In this document: positions 49,860 through 58,472 of the stretch, one piece after another
Numbering within the stretch: the stretch's first letter is position 1
Layout of the letters: the number at the start of each line of letters is the position of its first letter
Assembly (NCBI GenBank): GCA_047638695.1
Contig: JBLINY010000007.1
Location: forward strand, 1-64,000
DNA from: JAHECQ01 sp047638695
GTDB taxonomy: Bacteria; Actinomycetota; Acidimicrobiia; Acidimicrobiales; SZUA-35
Direction of reading: 5' to 3'
Length of the DNA: 64,000 nt
Notes under the pieces: generated by a model
Database searches by the model: none
What the model was told of the DNA's origin: nothing
The model's input: the letters and a program-made list of their open reading frames with translations, nothing else
Translations under genes and position numbers: made by a program

Positions 49860-50750
49860 CTATGCCCGTCCGATGGCATGCCACCATCCAGCGGCCCCAA
49901 CCAGACCGGCAGCGTCGCCGAGGCTGGCGTTACAGATTCTGGTCTGCCGGACCTTGGGGCCACGGACGGCCATTTGCCGCTCGATCCGCGGCAGAACGAG
50001 ATCACCATTCATGCCAACCCCGCCGCCGATCACCACCACCTCGGGCGCCACGAGCCAGCACAAGTTGACCACACCGAGCGCGACCGCATCGATGGCCTCG
50101 TTCCACAACACAATCGCCGCCTCATCGCCAGCGCGGACCGCCGTCGCCAACTCGGCTCCTCCGCCCGATCGACCGGCTGTCGCCATGGCTCGACCAATGG
50201 CGGTTCCCGAACCAATCCCTTCAACGGTGCCATCCTGACCTCGTAACGCCAGGCCTCGATCAACAACCGTGTGGCCAATCTCTCCGGCCGAGTAGCGGCC
50301 TCGCATCAGGCGACCGTCGAGCAGAATGCCAGCACCCACACCGGTACTAATTGTTACGTAAACAACGTCGGTAGCCCCCAGGCCGGCGCCGAACCGGGCT
50401 TCGCCGACCGCGGCAAGGTCGGCATCGTTGGCCAAGCTCACGGCAAGACCCGTGCGTTCGCCCAGCCACGACTCGTTGATGGTCTCCGCCCAACCCGCGG
50501 GCAGGTTCACGCCGGTCATCAGCTGCTCGCTGTCATGGTCGACGACGCCAGGCACGCCGACAACGGCACCCGAGACATCGTGGGCCGACAGCACTCCCCT
50601 TGCTTGTTCGATCAACTCGACCAGCACAGTTGGCTCCGGCGCTTCGTCCGGAGTTGGCACGCTGACCCGATTCGACATGGTCCCGTCGGCAGCAACAAGG
50701 GCGGCCCGCACCCTCGTCCCCCCAAGATCGACGGCAACAGTCGGCTTCAC
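49860..50750 (-). CDS. ROK-family sugar kinase, glucokinase-like
   Basis: 296 residues from GTG 50750, overlapping the zwf stop in GTGA. ATP and sugar motifs: VAVDLGGTRVRAALV, GVPGVVDHD, NDADLAAVGEARFGAG, STGVGAGILLDG and YSAGEIGHTVVDRG. The ROK zinc motif (CxCGxxGC) that normally follows GEIGH is absent: the sequence is LALRGQDGTVEGIGSG. In an operon with gnd and zwf it would feed glucose-6-phosphate to the pentose phosphate route. Sugar preference is inferred. Confidence 0.82.
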   Translation of the reverse strand: MKPTVAVDLGGTRVRAALVAADGTMSNRVSVPTPDEAPEPTVLVELIEQARGVLSAHDVSGAVVGVPGVVDHDSEQLMTGVNLPAGWAETINESWLGERTGLAVSLANDADLAAVGEARFGAGLGATDVVYVTISTGVGAGILLDGRLMRGRYSAGEIGHTVVDRGLALRGQDGTVEGIGSGTAIGRAMATAGRSGGGAELATAVRAGDEAAIVLWNEAIDAVALGVVNLCWLVAPEVVVIGGGVGMNGDLVLPRIERQMAVRGPKVRQTRICNASLGDAAGLVGAAGWWHAIGRA

Positions 50751-52069
50751 TGCTTCGGCCAATCGGCACCGTAGGGATAGGCCACGACCGGCGGCGGAGC
50801 ATCGAGAATCGGCTGCACGATGCGCCATGCTTCATCGACCTGATCGCCGCGTGCGAACAGGCGCCGGTCACCGGAGAGGGCATCGCCCAATAGCCGGTGA
50901 TAGGGCATCGGCCCATCCTCGATGCCGTGATGGTCAACCTGGAGGTCAACCATCTCGCTCAGCAGGGCCTCGCCCGGCCTCTTCGCCTGCACTTCCAGCT
51001 CGATAAGGTCGTTTGGCTTCATCTGGAAACGAAGCCGGTTGGGTTCGGGTACATCGTCGGCATCGGTGAACAACGGCCGAGGTGGACAGGTGAACTCGAC
51101 GACAGCTTCAGTCTTGGTTTCATGCAACGCCTTTCCTGTCCGAATACGCCACGGCACTCCGGCCCAGCGCCACGAGTCAATCTCGAAGTCGAGCGAGATG
51201 AAGGTCTCGGTGTCGGAGTCCTCGGCGACGCCGGCCTCGGCCAGGTATCCCTCATACTGACCGCGCCAGCACCTTTCGGGGCGCATGGGTTTCATCGAGC
51301 GAAGCACTTTGACGACCTCGTCCGACATGGCATCGGCGTCATCGGAGACCGGCGGCTCCATGGCCAGCAAGGCCACCACCTGCAACAGATGGTTTTGCAC
51401 AACGTCGCGTAGAGCGCCTACCTCGTCATAAAATTTTCCTCGACCTTCCAGCCCGAAATCCTCCGACATGTCGATCGTGATGCTCTGGATGTAGTGCCTA
51501 TTCCACAGCGGCTCGAAGATCGAGTTGGCGAAGCGGAAAACCAAAAGATTGAGTACCGGCTCCTTTCCCAAGAAGTGATCGATGCGATAGATCCGCTCCT
51601 CGGGATAGTGGGCTTGAACCGCCACATCGAGCTGACGCGAGCTTTCGAGGTCGCGTCCGAACGGCTTCTCGAGCACTACTCGACCACGACTCAGCCCGGC
51701 CGCCCCCAGCCCCTCGGTCACGGTCGTAAAGAGAAACGGCGGAATGGCCAGGTAACACACCGGACATTGGGCATCGCCAACCTTTGCCGCCACCCGTTCG
51801 AAGGTCTCGATTTCCCGATAATCGCCAGACACGTAATCGAAACGGCCGGCCAGACGCCGCCACACGGTTTCGTCGATGACGGTCTCGGTCGACTCGACGG
51901 CCTGCCGAGCGTTGGCGACCAGCTCATCGACCGTCCAGGGTGAGGTCGCAACGCCGACAACCGGCACGCCCAACTGGCCGGCAGCTTCCAGCCGGTACAG
52001 CGAAACAAAGAGCTTCTTGCGAGCCAGATCACCGGTTATCCCAAACAGAACCAGCGCGTCAGCGATCAC
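50747..52069 (-). CDS. zwf: Glucose-6-phosphate 1-dehydrogenase
   Basis: A 440-residue enzyme opening the oxidative pentose phosphate pathway and making NADPH. NADP site LFGITGDLARKKLFVSLYRL; VVLEKPFGRDLESSRQLD; the active-site motif RIDHFLGKE (about residues 162-170). GTG 52069 starts in a GTGA overlap with gnd, so gnd, zwf and the ROK kinase form one coupled unit. The frame open to 52264 only extends across gnd and is not used. Confidence 0.94.
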   Translation of the reverse strand: MIADALVLFGITGDLARKKLFVSLYRLEAAGQLGVPVVGVATSPWTVDELVANARQAVESTETVIDETVWRRLAGRFDYVSGDYREIETFERVAAKVGDAQCPVCYLAIPPFLFTTVTEGLGAAGLSRGRVVLEKPFGRDLESSRQLDVAVQAHYPEERIYRIDHFLGKEPVLNLLVFRFANSIFEPLWNRHYIQSITIDMSEDFGLEGRGKFYDEVGALRDVVQNHLLQVVALLAMEPPVSDDADAMSDEVVKVLRSMKPMRPERCWRGQYEGYLAEAGVAEDSDTETFISLDFEIDSWRWAGVPWRIRTGKALHETKTEAVVEFTCPPRPLFTDADDVPEPNRLRFQMKPNDLIELEVQAKRPGEALLSEMVDLQVDHHGIEDGPMPYHRLLGDALSGDRRLFARGDQVDEAWRIVQPILDAPPPVVAYPYGADWPKQ

Positions 52070-53121
52070 CGCCCGCCGCTCTGTGACTTCTCGACGTACC
52101 CGCCGCTCTCTGACTTCTCGGCGTGCCCGCCGAATTGCGATCGCATGGCCGAGAGGACTTTGTTGCCGAAGGTGGCGTTGCCTCGTGAGCTGAAGCGGCT
52201 GAACAGGGCATCGGCGATTGTCGGGACCGGTGCGCCGGCCTCGACGGCGGCGAGAACCGTCCAACGGCCCTCGCCCGAATCCGACACGTGGCCATCAAAC
52301 CCGTCGAGCTCAGGATCGGCGTGCATTGCCGAGGCGGTGAGGTCGAGCAGCCACGATCCAATCACACTTCCGCGGCGCCAGACTTCGCTGACAGCGGCTG
52401 CATCGAAGTCGTACTGAAACAGCTTGGGGTCATCCAAGGGTGCCGTCTCTGCGTCGACATCGCGGCCAAGGGCTCCGACGTTGGCTGCGTCCAAGAGGCC
52501 GAGGCCCTCGCTGTAGGCCGCCATCACCGCGTACTCAATCCCGTTGTGCACCATCTTCACGAAATGGCCGGCACCCGGAGGGCCACAATGGAGGTACCCG
52601 TGCTCCTCGGGAGTTGGTGGGCCGACTCGACCGGGCGTCCGGTCGGCGGCTTCGACACCGGGGGCCAGCGCCTTGAAAATCGGATCAAGACGAGCGACAG
52701 GTTCGTCCTGGCCCCCGATCATGAGGCAGTAACCGCGCTCGAGCCCAAAGACGCCGCCGGAGGTTCCAACATCGACGTAATGCATGTCCCGCCGACGCAG
52801 CACGTCCGCCCGTTCAATATCGAGCGGGTAGTGGGTGTTGCCCCCATCGATCACGATGTCGTCAGCCTCAAGGTGATCGGCGATGTCCATCACCACCGAC
52901 CCAGCAAAGGTGGCCGGCACCATCACCCAGATGGCCCGAGGGCCATCCAGCTTGGCGGCCAGATCGGCGAGCGACTCCGCACCGATAGCGACTCCTTCGC
53001 TCACCAACTCTGCAACCACAGCCGGGTCCTGGTCGTAGGCAACGCATTCGATACCACTGCGATGTAGCCGCCGAACCAGGTTGGCGCCCATCCGTCCCAA
53101 GCCGATCATTCCGAGTTGCAC
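52066..53121 (-). CDS. gnd: 6-phosphogluconate dehydrogenase, short decarboxylating type
   Basis: 351 residues from GTG 53121, with AGGAGA directly upstream. Rossmann start QLGMIGLGRMGANLVRRL, IDGGNTHYPLDIERA, YVDVGTSGGVFGLERG and the catalytic lysine region GHFVKMVHNGIEYAVM. It makes ribulose-5-phosphate and reduced cofactor. The C-terminus (GGHAEKSESGGYVEKS) is repetitive and not family-like. zwf follows with a 4-bp overlap. Confidence 0.92.
   Translation of the reverse strand: MQLGMIGLGRMGANLVRRLHRSGIECVAYDQDPAVVAELVSEGVAIGAESLADLAAKLDGPRAIWVMVPATFAGSVVMDIADHLEADDIVIDGGNTHYPLDIERADVLRRRDMHYVDVGTSGGVFGLERGYCLMIGGQDEPVARLDPIFKALAPGVEAADRTPGRVGPPTPEEHGYLHCGPPGAGHFVKMVHNGIEYAVMAAYSEGLGLLDAANVGALGRDVDAETAPLDDPKLFQYDFDAAAVSEVWRRGSVIGSWLLDLTASAMHADPELDGFDGHVSDSGEGRWTVLAAVEAGAPVPTIADALFSRFSSRGNATFGNKVLSAMRSQFGGHAEKSESGGYVEKSQSGGR
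52072..52131. repeat. 27-bp tandem repeat at the 3' end of gnd
   Basis: Two full units (52072-52098, 52099-52125) and a 6-bp remnant, period 27 bp, four differences between the units. They encode GG[HY][AV]EKS[EQ]S twice at the very C-terminus of the 6-phosphogluconate dehydrogenase, ending GGR-stop. Confidence 0.85.
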
Positions 53122-53204
53122 ACGTCTCCTCAAGCTTCAACGACACAGCAAGTATCCCCGCCCCAACGGGAATCGACGCGCCCAGCCATTGGTTTCATGG
53201 GCTG

Positions 53205-53417
53205 GTGTTCGCCAACCTGCTCGTCGATCTCCTACTTCCCGCCACCGATCGCGCCGTGGCCACGCAGTGGATCGTGATGTCGATTGTTTGGCTCGTTGTC
53301 TTCTTGGGCACCTGGAGGGTGCTACGGGACCGCACCTGGGGTGCCGACGTCCGCTTGCTCTTCGTCGGCATTGCCACCATGAATCTGGCCTGGTTCGCCG
53401 TCCGCGCCGTCCACTGA
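53205..53417 (+). CDS. Small membrane protein (two helices)
   Basis: 70 residues from GTG 53205. Two hydrophobic segments, WIVMSIVWLVVFLGTWRVL and LLFVGIATMNLAWFAVRA, are joined by a charged loop. It stands alone on the plus strand between two minus-strand units. Family not recognised. Confidence 0.5.
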   Translation: MFANLLVDLLLPATDRAVATQWIVMSIVWLVVFLGTWRVLRDRTWGADVRLLFVGIATMNLAWFAVRAVH

Positions 53418-53473
53418 CGCCTGTCCAGTGACGTTGGCCGACACCTGCCGATTCCCCGGCCGAAGAGCAGGGT

Positions 53474-54580
53474 TCAGGTGGCGAAGACCGCCCGGTCGTC
53501 GCTGAACGCCTTGAACTCGAGCGCGTTCCCCGAAGGATCGAGCACGAAACAGGTGAGCTGCTCGCCGGGAAGCCCGGCGAATCGAGTCTGGGGCTCAATG
53601 AGGAAGGTTACGTCCGCGGTCTGAAGCCGGCTCACAAGGTCATGCCAGGCCCCTGCCTGGAGCAAGATCCCGAAATGACTGGCCGGTACCTCTTCGCCAT
53701 CGACTGCATTGGTGGCTACCGGTTTTCGCTCGGTGTCGAGATGGGCCACGATCTGATGACCCCAGAGATTGAAATCGACCCACACATCGGCCGATCGACC
53801 CTCGGCGCAACCCAGAATCTCGCCATAGAACCACCGGGCCTTGCCCAAGTCGTCGACGGGGAACGCGAGATGGAAGCGGGGCCGGGCCAGCGACGGCATT
53901 GATCGATTGCATTCGAGCCCATCGAATACTTCATCGCTGAGCTGACCGAGATGTTCCAGCACGATGTCGCAGAAGCCAAATTTGCTGGTGCCCTGCATCG
54001 CAGGATCAGGCACGGCCACCACCCGCATTCCGGCCGCTTTGGCCGAGATACAACCCCCGACGGAATCTTCGAAGACCAGACACGCTTTCGGGTCGACACC
54101 AAGAAGACGAGCCGTCTCGAGATAGGGCTCCGGGTGCGGCTTGCCAAAGACATCAGCTTCGGCCGAGTGGACAACCTCAAACCGCTGACTCAGACCCAAT
54201 GCGGCCAGGGTCGCTGCGATCAATCGAGTGTCAGACGACGAACACAACCCCAACGAAAGGCCGCGTCGCTGACATGAATCCAGCGCTTCCATGACACCGG
54301 GTAGTGGCACCGCTGCGCTGGTGAGCTCGACCACACGATCGACCACATGATCGGCCACCTCATCTGCGCTGGGGCCATCCCATGGCTCCCATTCGAACCA
54401 CAGCGCCGCCACGTCGCGCATCCGGACGCCCATCGTCCGATCGAAGTCCGCGTCGGTCAGGTTCAACCCCAACAACGTCGCCATCTCTCGCTCGGCGATT
54501 CGCCAGCGAGACTCAGACGCAGTGAGCAGTCCGTCCATGTCGAAGACCGCAGCTTCGAATGGCTGCACCGCAGTCACCAC
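53474..54580 (-). CDS. HAD phosphatase (HxpB/YniC-like) fused to a VOC/glyoxalase-like domain
   Basis: 368 residues from GTG 54580. Residues 1-225 are a HAD subfamily IA phosphatase: VFDMDGLLTASE (nucleophile Asp), LGLCSSSDTRLI, KPHPEPYLETARLLG and FEDSVGGCISAKAAGM. The stretch MGVRMRDVAALWFEWEPWDG is close to E. coli HxpB, which dephosphorylates hexitol and 2-deoxyglucose phosphates. Residues 232-368 read like a VOC protein: FHLAFPVDDLGKARWFYGEI, VDFNLWGHQIVAHL and FVLDPSGNALEFKAF. The two halves are normally separate proteins. Confidence 0.82.
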   Translation of the reverse strand: MVTAVQPFEAAVFDMDGLLTASESRWRIAEREMATLLGLNLTDADFDRTMGVRMRDVAALWFEWEPWDGPSADEVADHVVDRVVELTSAAVPLPGVMEALDSCQRRGLSLGLCSSSDTRLIAATLAALGLSQRFEVVHSAEADVFGKPHPEPYLETARLLGVDPKACLVFEDSVGGCISAKAAGMRVVAVPDPAMQGTSKFGFCDIVLEHLGQLSDEVFDGLECNRSMPSLARPRFHLAFPVDDLGKARWFYGEILGCAEGRSADVWVDFNLWGHQIVAHLDTERKPVATNAVDGEEVPASHFGILLQAGAWHDLVSRLQTADVTFLIEPQTRFAGLPGEQLTCFVLDPSGNALEFKAFSDDRAVFAT

Positions 54581-54623
54581 TGGCTCGGTCGCTCGGACCA
54601 GTCCGAGGTTGCGTTCATCGTTC

Positions 54624-55709
54624 TCACCGCGCGGTTGCGTGCGGGTGGTTCATCTGGACGACGCTGGGGGTAACCCGCACGAACTCAGCCTTCTCCCAAA
54701 GTTCGATGATCGTGCGAGCGTCGCTGTAGCTCATGCCAGACCGAACACCGGCCAGCAGTGTGCCCAGCAGCTTCGATACCGCTCCCCGGTAGGGCACGGT
54801 GCCCTCGACGCCCTCGGGGGCTCGCTGTTCGAAATACTCGGCATCGACCGTTTCGCCTTCGCGTTCGGCTCGGGCCTCAATGGCTTCGAATGAAGCCATC
54901 CCTCGCACTCGCTTGACCAGTCCGCGTGACGACTGCTCGACATCACCCGGGCTCTCCTTGGTTCCAGCAAACAAACTGCCAATCATCACCGAACTCGCGC
55001 CCGCTGCCAGGGCCTTGGCGATGTCGCCTGAGGTGCGAATACCGCCGTCGGCGATCACCGGCACTCGCTCGCCATCGGGACCAACGATGTCAGAGCAGTC
55101 AGCCACAGCCGTTAGCTGCGGCACACCAACTCCGGCCACGAGGCGAGTGGTGCAGACGCCCCCTGGTCCGACCCCAACTTTCACCGCGTCAGCGCCGGCA
55201 TCGGCTAGCTCTTGGGCACCCACTCGGGTTGCAACGTTGCCCGCAACGATGTCGACGTTGGGGAACGCAGCCTTCATCGTGATGAGGACTTCGATGGCGT
55301 GATCCGCATGCCCGTGGGCAATATCAAGCACAAGAGCGTCTACACCGGCCTCGACCAGTGCTGCGGCTCGATCGAGGGCATCGCGATCCGTACCAACGGC
55401 GGCGCCAACAGGACAATCACCGCTGTCCTTCACCTGACGCACCATCTCGGCCTGATCCGCCACCGTATTGAAGCGATGAATGGCCCCCATGCCACCAAGC
55501 GCACCGAGGGCAATGGCCATCTCCGCCTCGCACACCGTGTCCATGTTGGCGGCAATCACAGGAACTGCCAGCTCGATGCTGCGTGTCGCCTTCGTGCGAA
55601 GGGAAACATCAGAGCGAGACCGGATGCTCGAACGTTGAGGTACCAAAAGCACGTCGTCGAAGGTGAGCCCAGTACGTAGCTGACCATTCAGTAAGTCGGC
55701 GCGACTCAT
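54624..55709 (-). CDS. IMP dehydrogenase/GMP reductase family protein without CBS domains
   Basis: 361 residues from ATG 55709. Motifs: LTFDDVLLVPQRSSI, VIAANMDTVCEAEMAIALG, LVLDIAHGHADHAI and the cysteine loop VGVGPGGVCTTRLVAGVG. The C-terminal YFEQRAPEGVEGTVPYRG is IMPDH-like. The CBS pair that IMP dehydrogenases carry after the first 100 residues is absent, as in GMP reductases and actinobacterial GuaB-related proteins. Which reaction it catalyses cannot be settled from sequence. It is 43 bp upstream of the HAD-VOC gene. Confidence 0.85.
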   Translation of the reverse strand: MSRADLLNGQLRTGLTFDDVLLVPQRSSIRSRSDVSLRTKATRSIELAVPVIAANMDTVCEAEMAIALGALGGMGAIHRFNTVADQAEMVRQVKDSGDCPVGAAVGTDRDALDRAAALVEAGVDALVLDIAHGHADHAIEVLITMKAAFPNVDIVAGNVATRVGAQELADAGADAVKVGVGPGGVCTTRLVAGVGVPQLTAVADCSDIVGPDGERVPVIADGGIRTSGDIAKALAAGASSVMIGSLFAGTKESPGDVEQSSRGLVKRVRGMASFEAIEARAEREGETVDAEYFEQRAPEGVEGTVPYRGAVSKLLGTLLAGVRSGMSYSDARTIIELWEKAEFVRVTPSVVQMNHPHATAR

Positions 55710-55824
55710 AAGAAGGCTTCTTTCGCTGTCGTGCCTGAGGCACACCACACCGGCCGTTCCGGCTGCTGGCGTTGTGGAACGCTAGTGCCGGAACGAGCCA
55801 GTAACACTGCAGTGCACTCCTTGA

Positions 55825-56928
55825 CTATTCGAGCGTGATGGGTTCGTCGAGCGAGGCGTCATCGTCGGCTGCCTGGGGATCGACCTCGAGATCGACATCA
55901 AGGTCGACATCAAGGTCGATCTCGCCTTCGGCAGGTTCGACATCGATGAGGCCAACCGCTTTCAGAACCCGCTCTTGGACTTCCATCATCAGATCGGGAT
56001 TTTCTGTGAGGAAGTTCTTGACGTTCTCTCGGCCCTGGCCGATCTGTTCGCCCTCGTAGGTGTACCAGGCACCCGACTTCTTGACGATGTCCTGCTCGAC
56101 CGCGATATCTAGCAGCGAACCCTCGCGGCTGATCCCCTTGCCATACATGATGTCGAACTCAGCCTGGCGGAACGGCGGCGCCACCTTGTTCTTCACCACC
56201 TTGACTCGAGTGCGGTTACCAACGACCTCTGCACCGTCTTTCAGCGACTCGATACGGCGGATATCGAGGCGAACCGAACTGTAGAACTTTAGGGCCCGTC
56301 CACCGGGTGTCGTTTCGGGAGACCCGAACATCACGCCGATCTTCTCGCGGAGCTGGTTGATGAAGATGCAGATGGTGTCGGTCTTGTTGAGATTGCCCGT
56401 GATTTTACGCAGCGCTTGGGACATGAGGCGGGCCTGGAGGCCGACGTGGGTATCACCCATGTCGCCTTCGATCTCGGCTCGAGGGGTGAGAGCGGCCACC
56501 GAGTCGATAACGATGATGTCGATAGAACCGGAGCGCACCAGGATGTCGGCGATCTCAAGCGCCTGCTCACCCGTATCGGGCTGTGAGATCAGCAACTCGT
56601 CGACATCGACGCCGATGGCCCGGGCGTAAATGGGATCCATGGCATGCTCGGCGTCGATGTAGGCACAGACTCCACCGTTGCGCTGTGCTTCGGCCACGGC
56701 GTGCATAGCCAGGGTTGACTTGCCGGAGGACTCTGGGCCGAAGATCTCGACCACACGACCCCGAGGCAGACCACCAACACCGAGAGCGATATCGAGGGCC
56801 AGGGCGCCGGTCGGTACCGTGCCAATGGCCAGGCTGGCTTTTTCGCCCATCTTCATGAGCGAGCCCTTACCAAATTGCTTCTCGATCTGCCCCATGGCCA
56901 TATCGAGGGCTTTGTTTTTCTCCACCAT
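55825..56928 (-). CDS. recA: Recombinase RecA
   Basis: A 367-residue recombinase. Walker A IFGPESSGKST (about residues 62-72), IIVIDSVAALTPRAEIEGD, MSQALRKITGNLNKT, FINQLREKIGVMFG and GGRALKFYSSVRLDI. ATG 56928 (MVEKNKALDMAM) replaces the longer frame to 57078, which runs across the promoter. The C-terminus is highly acidic with a repeated DLDVDLDVDLEVD stretch built from a 12-bp DNA repeat. A LexA box lies 127 bp upstream. Confidence 0.97.
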   Translation of the reverse strand: MVEKNKALDMAMGQIEKQFGKGSLMKMGEKASLAIGTVPTGALALDIALGVGGLPRGRVVEIFGPESSGKSTLAMHAVAEAQRNGGVCAYIDAEHAMDPIYARAIGVDVDELLISQPDTGEQALEIADILVRSGSIDIIVIDSVAALTPRAEIEGDMGDTHVGLQARLMSQALRKITGNLNKTDTICIFINQLREKIGVMFGSPETTPGGRALKFYSSVRLDIRRIESLKDGAEVVGNRTRVKVVKNKVAPPFRQAEFDIMYGKGISREGSLLDIAVEQDIVKKSGAWYTYEGEQIGQGRENVKNFLTENPDLMMEVQERVLKAVGLIDVEPAEGEIDLDVDLDVDLEVDPQAADDDASLDEPITLE

Positions 56929-57054
56929 TCGTGCGTTCTCTCTCTCGTTGCTCAAGTGCGGATCAGTACTGCGGGGGTCGTAGTGATGATGTGCTGCAGA
57001 CCATAATGACGAGGTGTGACAGTCCGGGTTTCGCGAACTGACACGACTGTAGTT

Positions 57055-57070
57055 ACGAACACCTGTTCGA
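57055..57070 (-). promoter_or_regulatory. LexA box upstream of recA
   Basis: ACGAACACCTGTTCGA departs from the consensus TCGAAC-N4-GTTCGA at one base. It lies 127 bp before the recA start codon on the minus strand. Confidence 0.85.
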
Positions 57071-57101
57071 GCAACCATCTTCGGAGAAGATGTTCGAACT
57101 T

Positions 57102-57158
57102 CCTAAGCTCAGGAAGCTGCCCTAGCCTCAGCCAGCTGCTCTAGGCTCAGGAAGGTGG
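57102..57158. repeat. Three imperfect 19-bp tandem copies before a lipoprotein gene
   Basis: Units at 57102, 57121 and 57140 share CTAGGCTCAGGAAGCTGC with changes. The last unit supplies the AGGAAG site and the GTG start at 57155 of the plus-strand lipoprotein. Confidence 0.65.
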
Positions 57159-57505
57159 CCCCACGCCGAACGCTCGCCTTCACCCTGGCGGTGCTCACGC
57201 TTGCGTCGGCTTGCATCGGCGGCGACGATGAACCATCGAACGCCGAGCTACTGGCCGAGATCGAAGGTCGCCTCCTGACCCCGGCCGAAATCGCCGAACG
57301 CGAAGAAAGAGCCGATGTGCTGTGCGGGCTCGACGATGACGTCCTCATCAAGATCTGGGAGCAACTCGAAACGACGCAACTCGAATTCCAAGACTTTGTG
57401 TTCGGGCGCCATTGCCAGGAACGCAACCAGCTCTACGCCGACGCCACCGGCCGCTTTCGATTTGAGGGCGACGTCACCACCACCACCACCATCACCCGCG
57501 GCTAG
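57155..57505 (+). CDS. Small lipoprotein of unknown function
   Basis: 116 residues from GTG 57155. Signal peptide APRRTLAFTLAVLTL with lipobox ASAC, then an acidic helical part (NAELLAEIEGRLLTPAEIAE) with two cysteines (VLCGLDDD, GRHCQERNQ), ending in a Thr run. It is divergent from recA. No family recognised. Confidence 0.65.
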   Translation: MAPRRTLAFTLAVLTLASACIGGDDEPSNAELLAEIEGRLLTPAEIAEREERADVLCGLDDDVLIKIWEQLETTQLEFQDFVFGRHCQERNQLYADATGRFRFEGDVTTTTTITRG

Positions 57506-57516
57506 GCCCTCGTTGG

Positions 57517-58422
57517 TCAGTTGCGAAAGGGAGCCGCAACCTCGGCCAGGAACTGGTCGAGCAGCTCGTCTTGGCGAGCGCCACCACCAAGTGTGAAGTC
57601 AGGGATGATCACTTCGTCCACTCCTGCTTCGACGTAGGCGGCCATCTGCTCCTGCAGCTGCGCTGGCGTACCGATGAGTGACGGACGCTCGACACCGCGG
57701 TCGACGAGCTTCTTTGCCGCTGCCTCAGTTTCGCAGAGGAAGAGCAAAGCTACAGACGAGCGCTGAATCTCCGCCGGATCTCGATCGAGGCGTTCGCAAT
57801 GAGCGTCGAGGACCTCGCTCTTCTGAGCGATGATCTCCGGCGTCGACCACACATTCCACTCGTCGGCGTACTGCGCCACCATACGGAGCGTCTTCTTCTC
57901 GCCTCCGCCACCCAACAGGATCGGCAATGGACCGACCGGCTTTGGCGCCAGGGGCGCGTTAGTGAACTGATAGTGCTGACCTTGGAGATCGGCCCGCTCC
58001 CCATCACGGAGCGCAAGTAGCACCTGCAACGACTCTTCGAGCTTCTCGAAACGATCGGTGAACGAGCCAAACTCGAGCCCGTAAGCAAGGTGCTCATTTT
58101 CCTGCCAACCCGACCCAAGTCCGAGAACAACGCGCCCGCCGGAGATGTGATCGGCGGTTACCGCCTGCTTAGCCAGGACGGCCGGGTTCCGATAGGTGTT
58201 GCCACATACGAGCGGCCCCAGCCGGACTCGCTCAGTGGCTTGCGCCCATGCCGACAGCACGGCCCAGGCCTCGTGGATCGGACCACTGTCGTCGCCCATG
58301 AAGGGCATGAAGTGATCGGCAAACCAAAGACCATCCCAGCCGGTTTCTTCGGCCCGCACACCGGTGCGAAGAATCTCTGACCATTCATGTCCGTTGCCAA
58401 CCCAGAAAGCGAAGCGCATCAC
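57517..58422 (-). CDS. LLM-class F420-dependent oxidoreductase
   Basis: 301 residues (GTG 58422 or ATG 58419). Luciferase-like TIM barrel: GWDGLWFADHFMPF, RVRLGPLVCGNTYRNPAVLAK, SGGRVVLGLGSGWQENEH and LPILLGGGGEKKTLRMVAQ. The WxxxEH-type pocket and lack of FMN-specific features suit coenzyme F420. The substrate is unknown. It converges with the lipoprotein gene and diverges from the TOMM locus by 50 bp. Confidence 0.85.
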   Translation of the reverse strand: MMRFAFWVGNGHEWSEILRTGVRAEETGWDGLWFADHFMPFMGDDSGPIHEAWAVLSAWAQATERVRLGPLVCGNTYRNPAVLAKQAVTADHISGGRVVLGLGSGWQENEHLAYGLEFGSFTDRFEKLEESLQVLLALRDGERADLQGQHYQFTNAPLAPKPVGPLPILLGGGGEKKTLRMVAQYADEWNVWSTPEIIAQKSEVLDAHCERLDRDPAEIQRSSVALLFLCETEAAAKKLVDRGVERPSLIGTPAQLQEQMAAYVEAGVDEVIIPDFTLGGGARQDELLDQFLAEVAAPFRN

Positions 58423-58472
58423 CGGAGACTACTGGCTGCGAACCCCGCGGTCGCACGTGCGAGACTCAGCCA

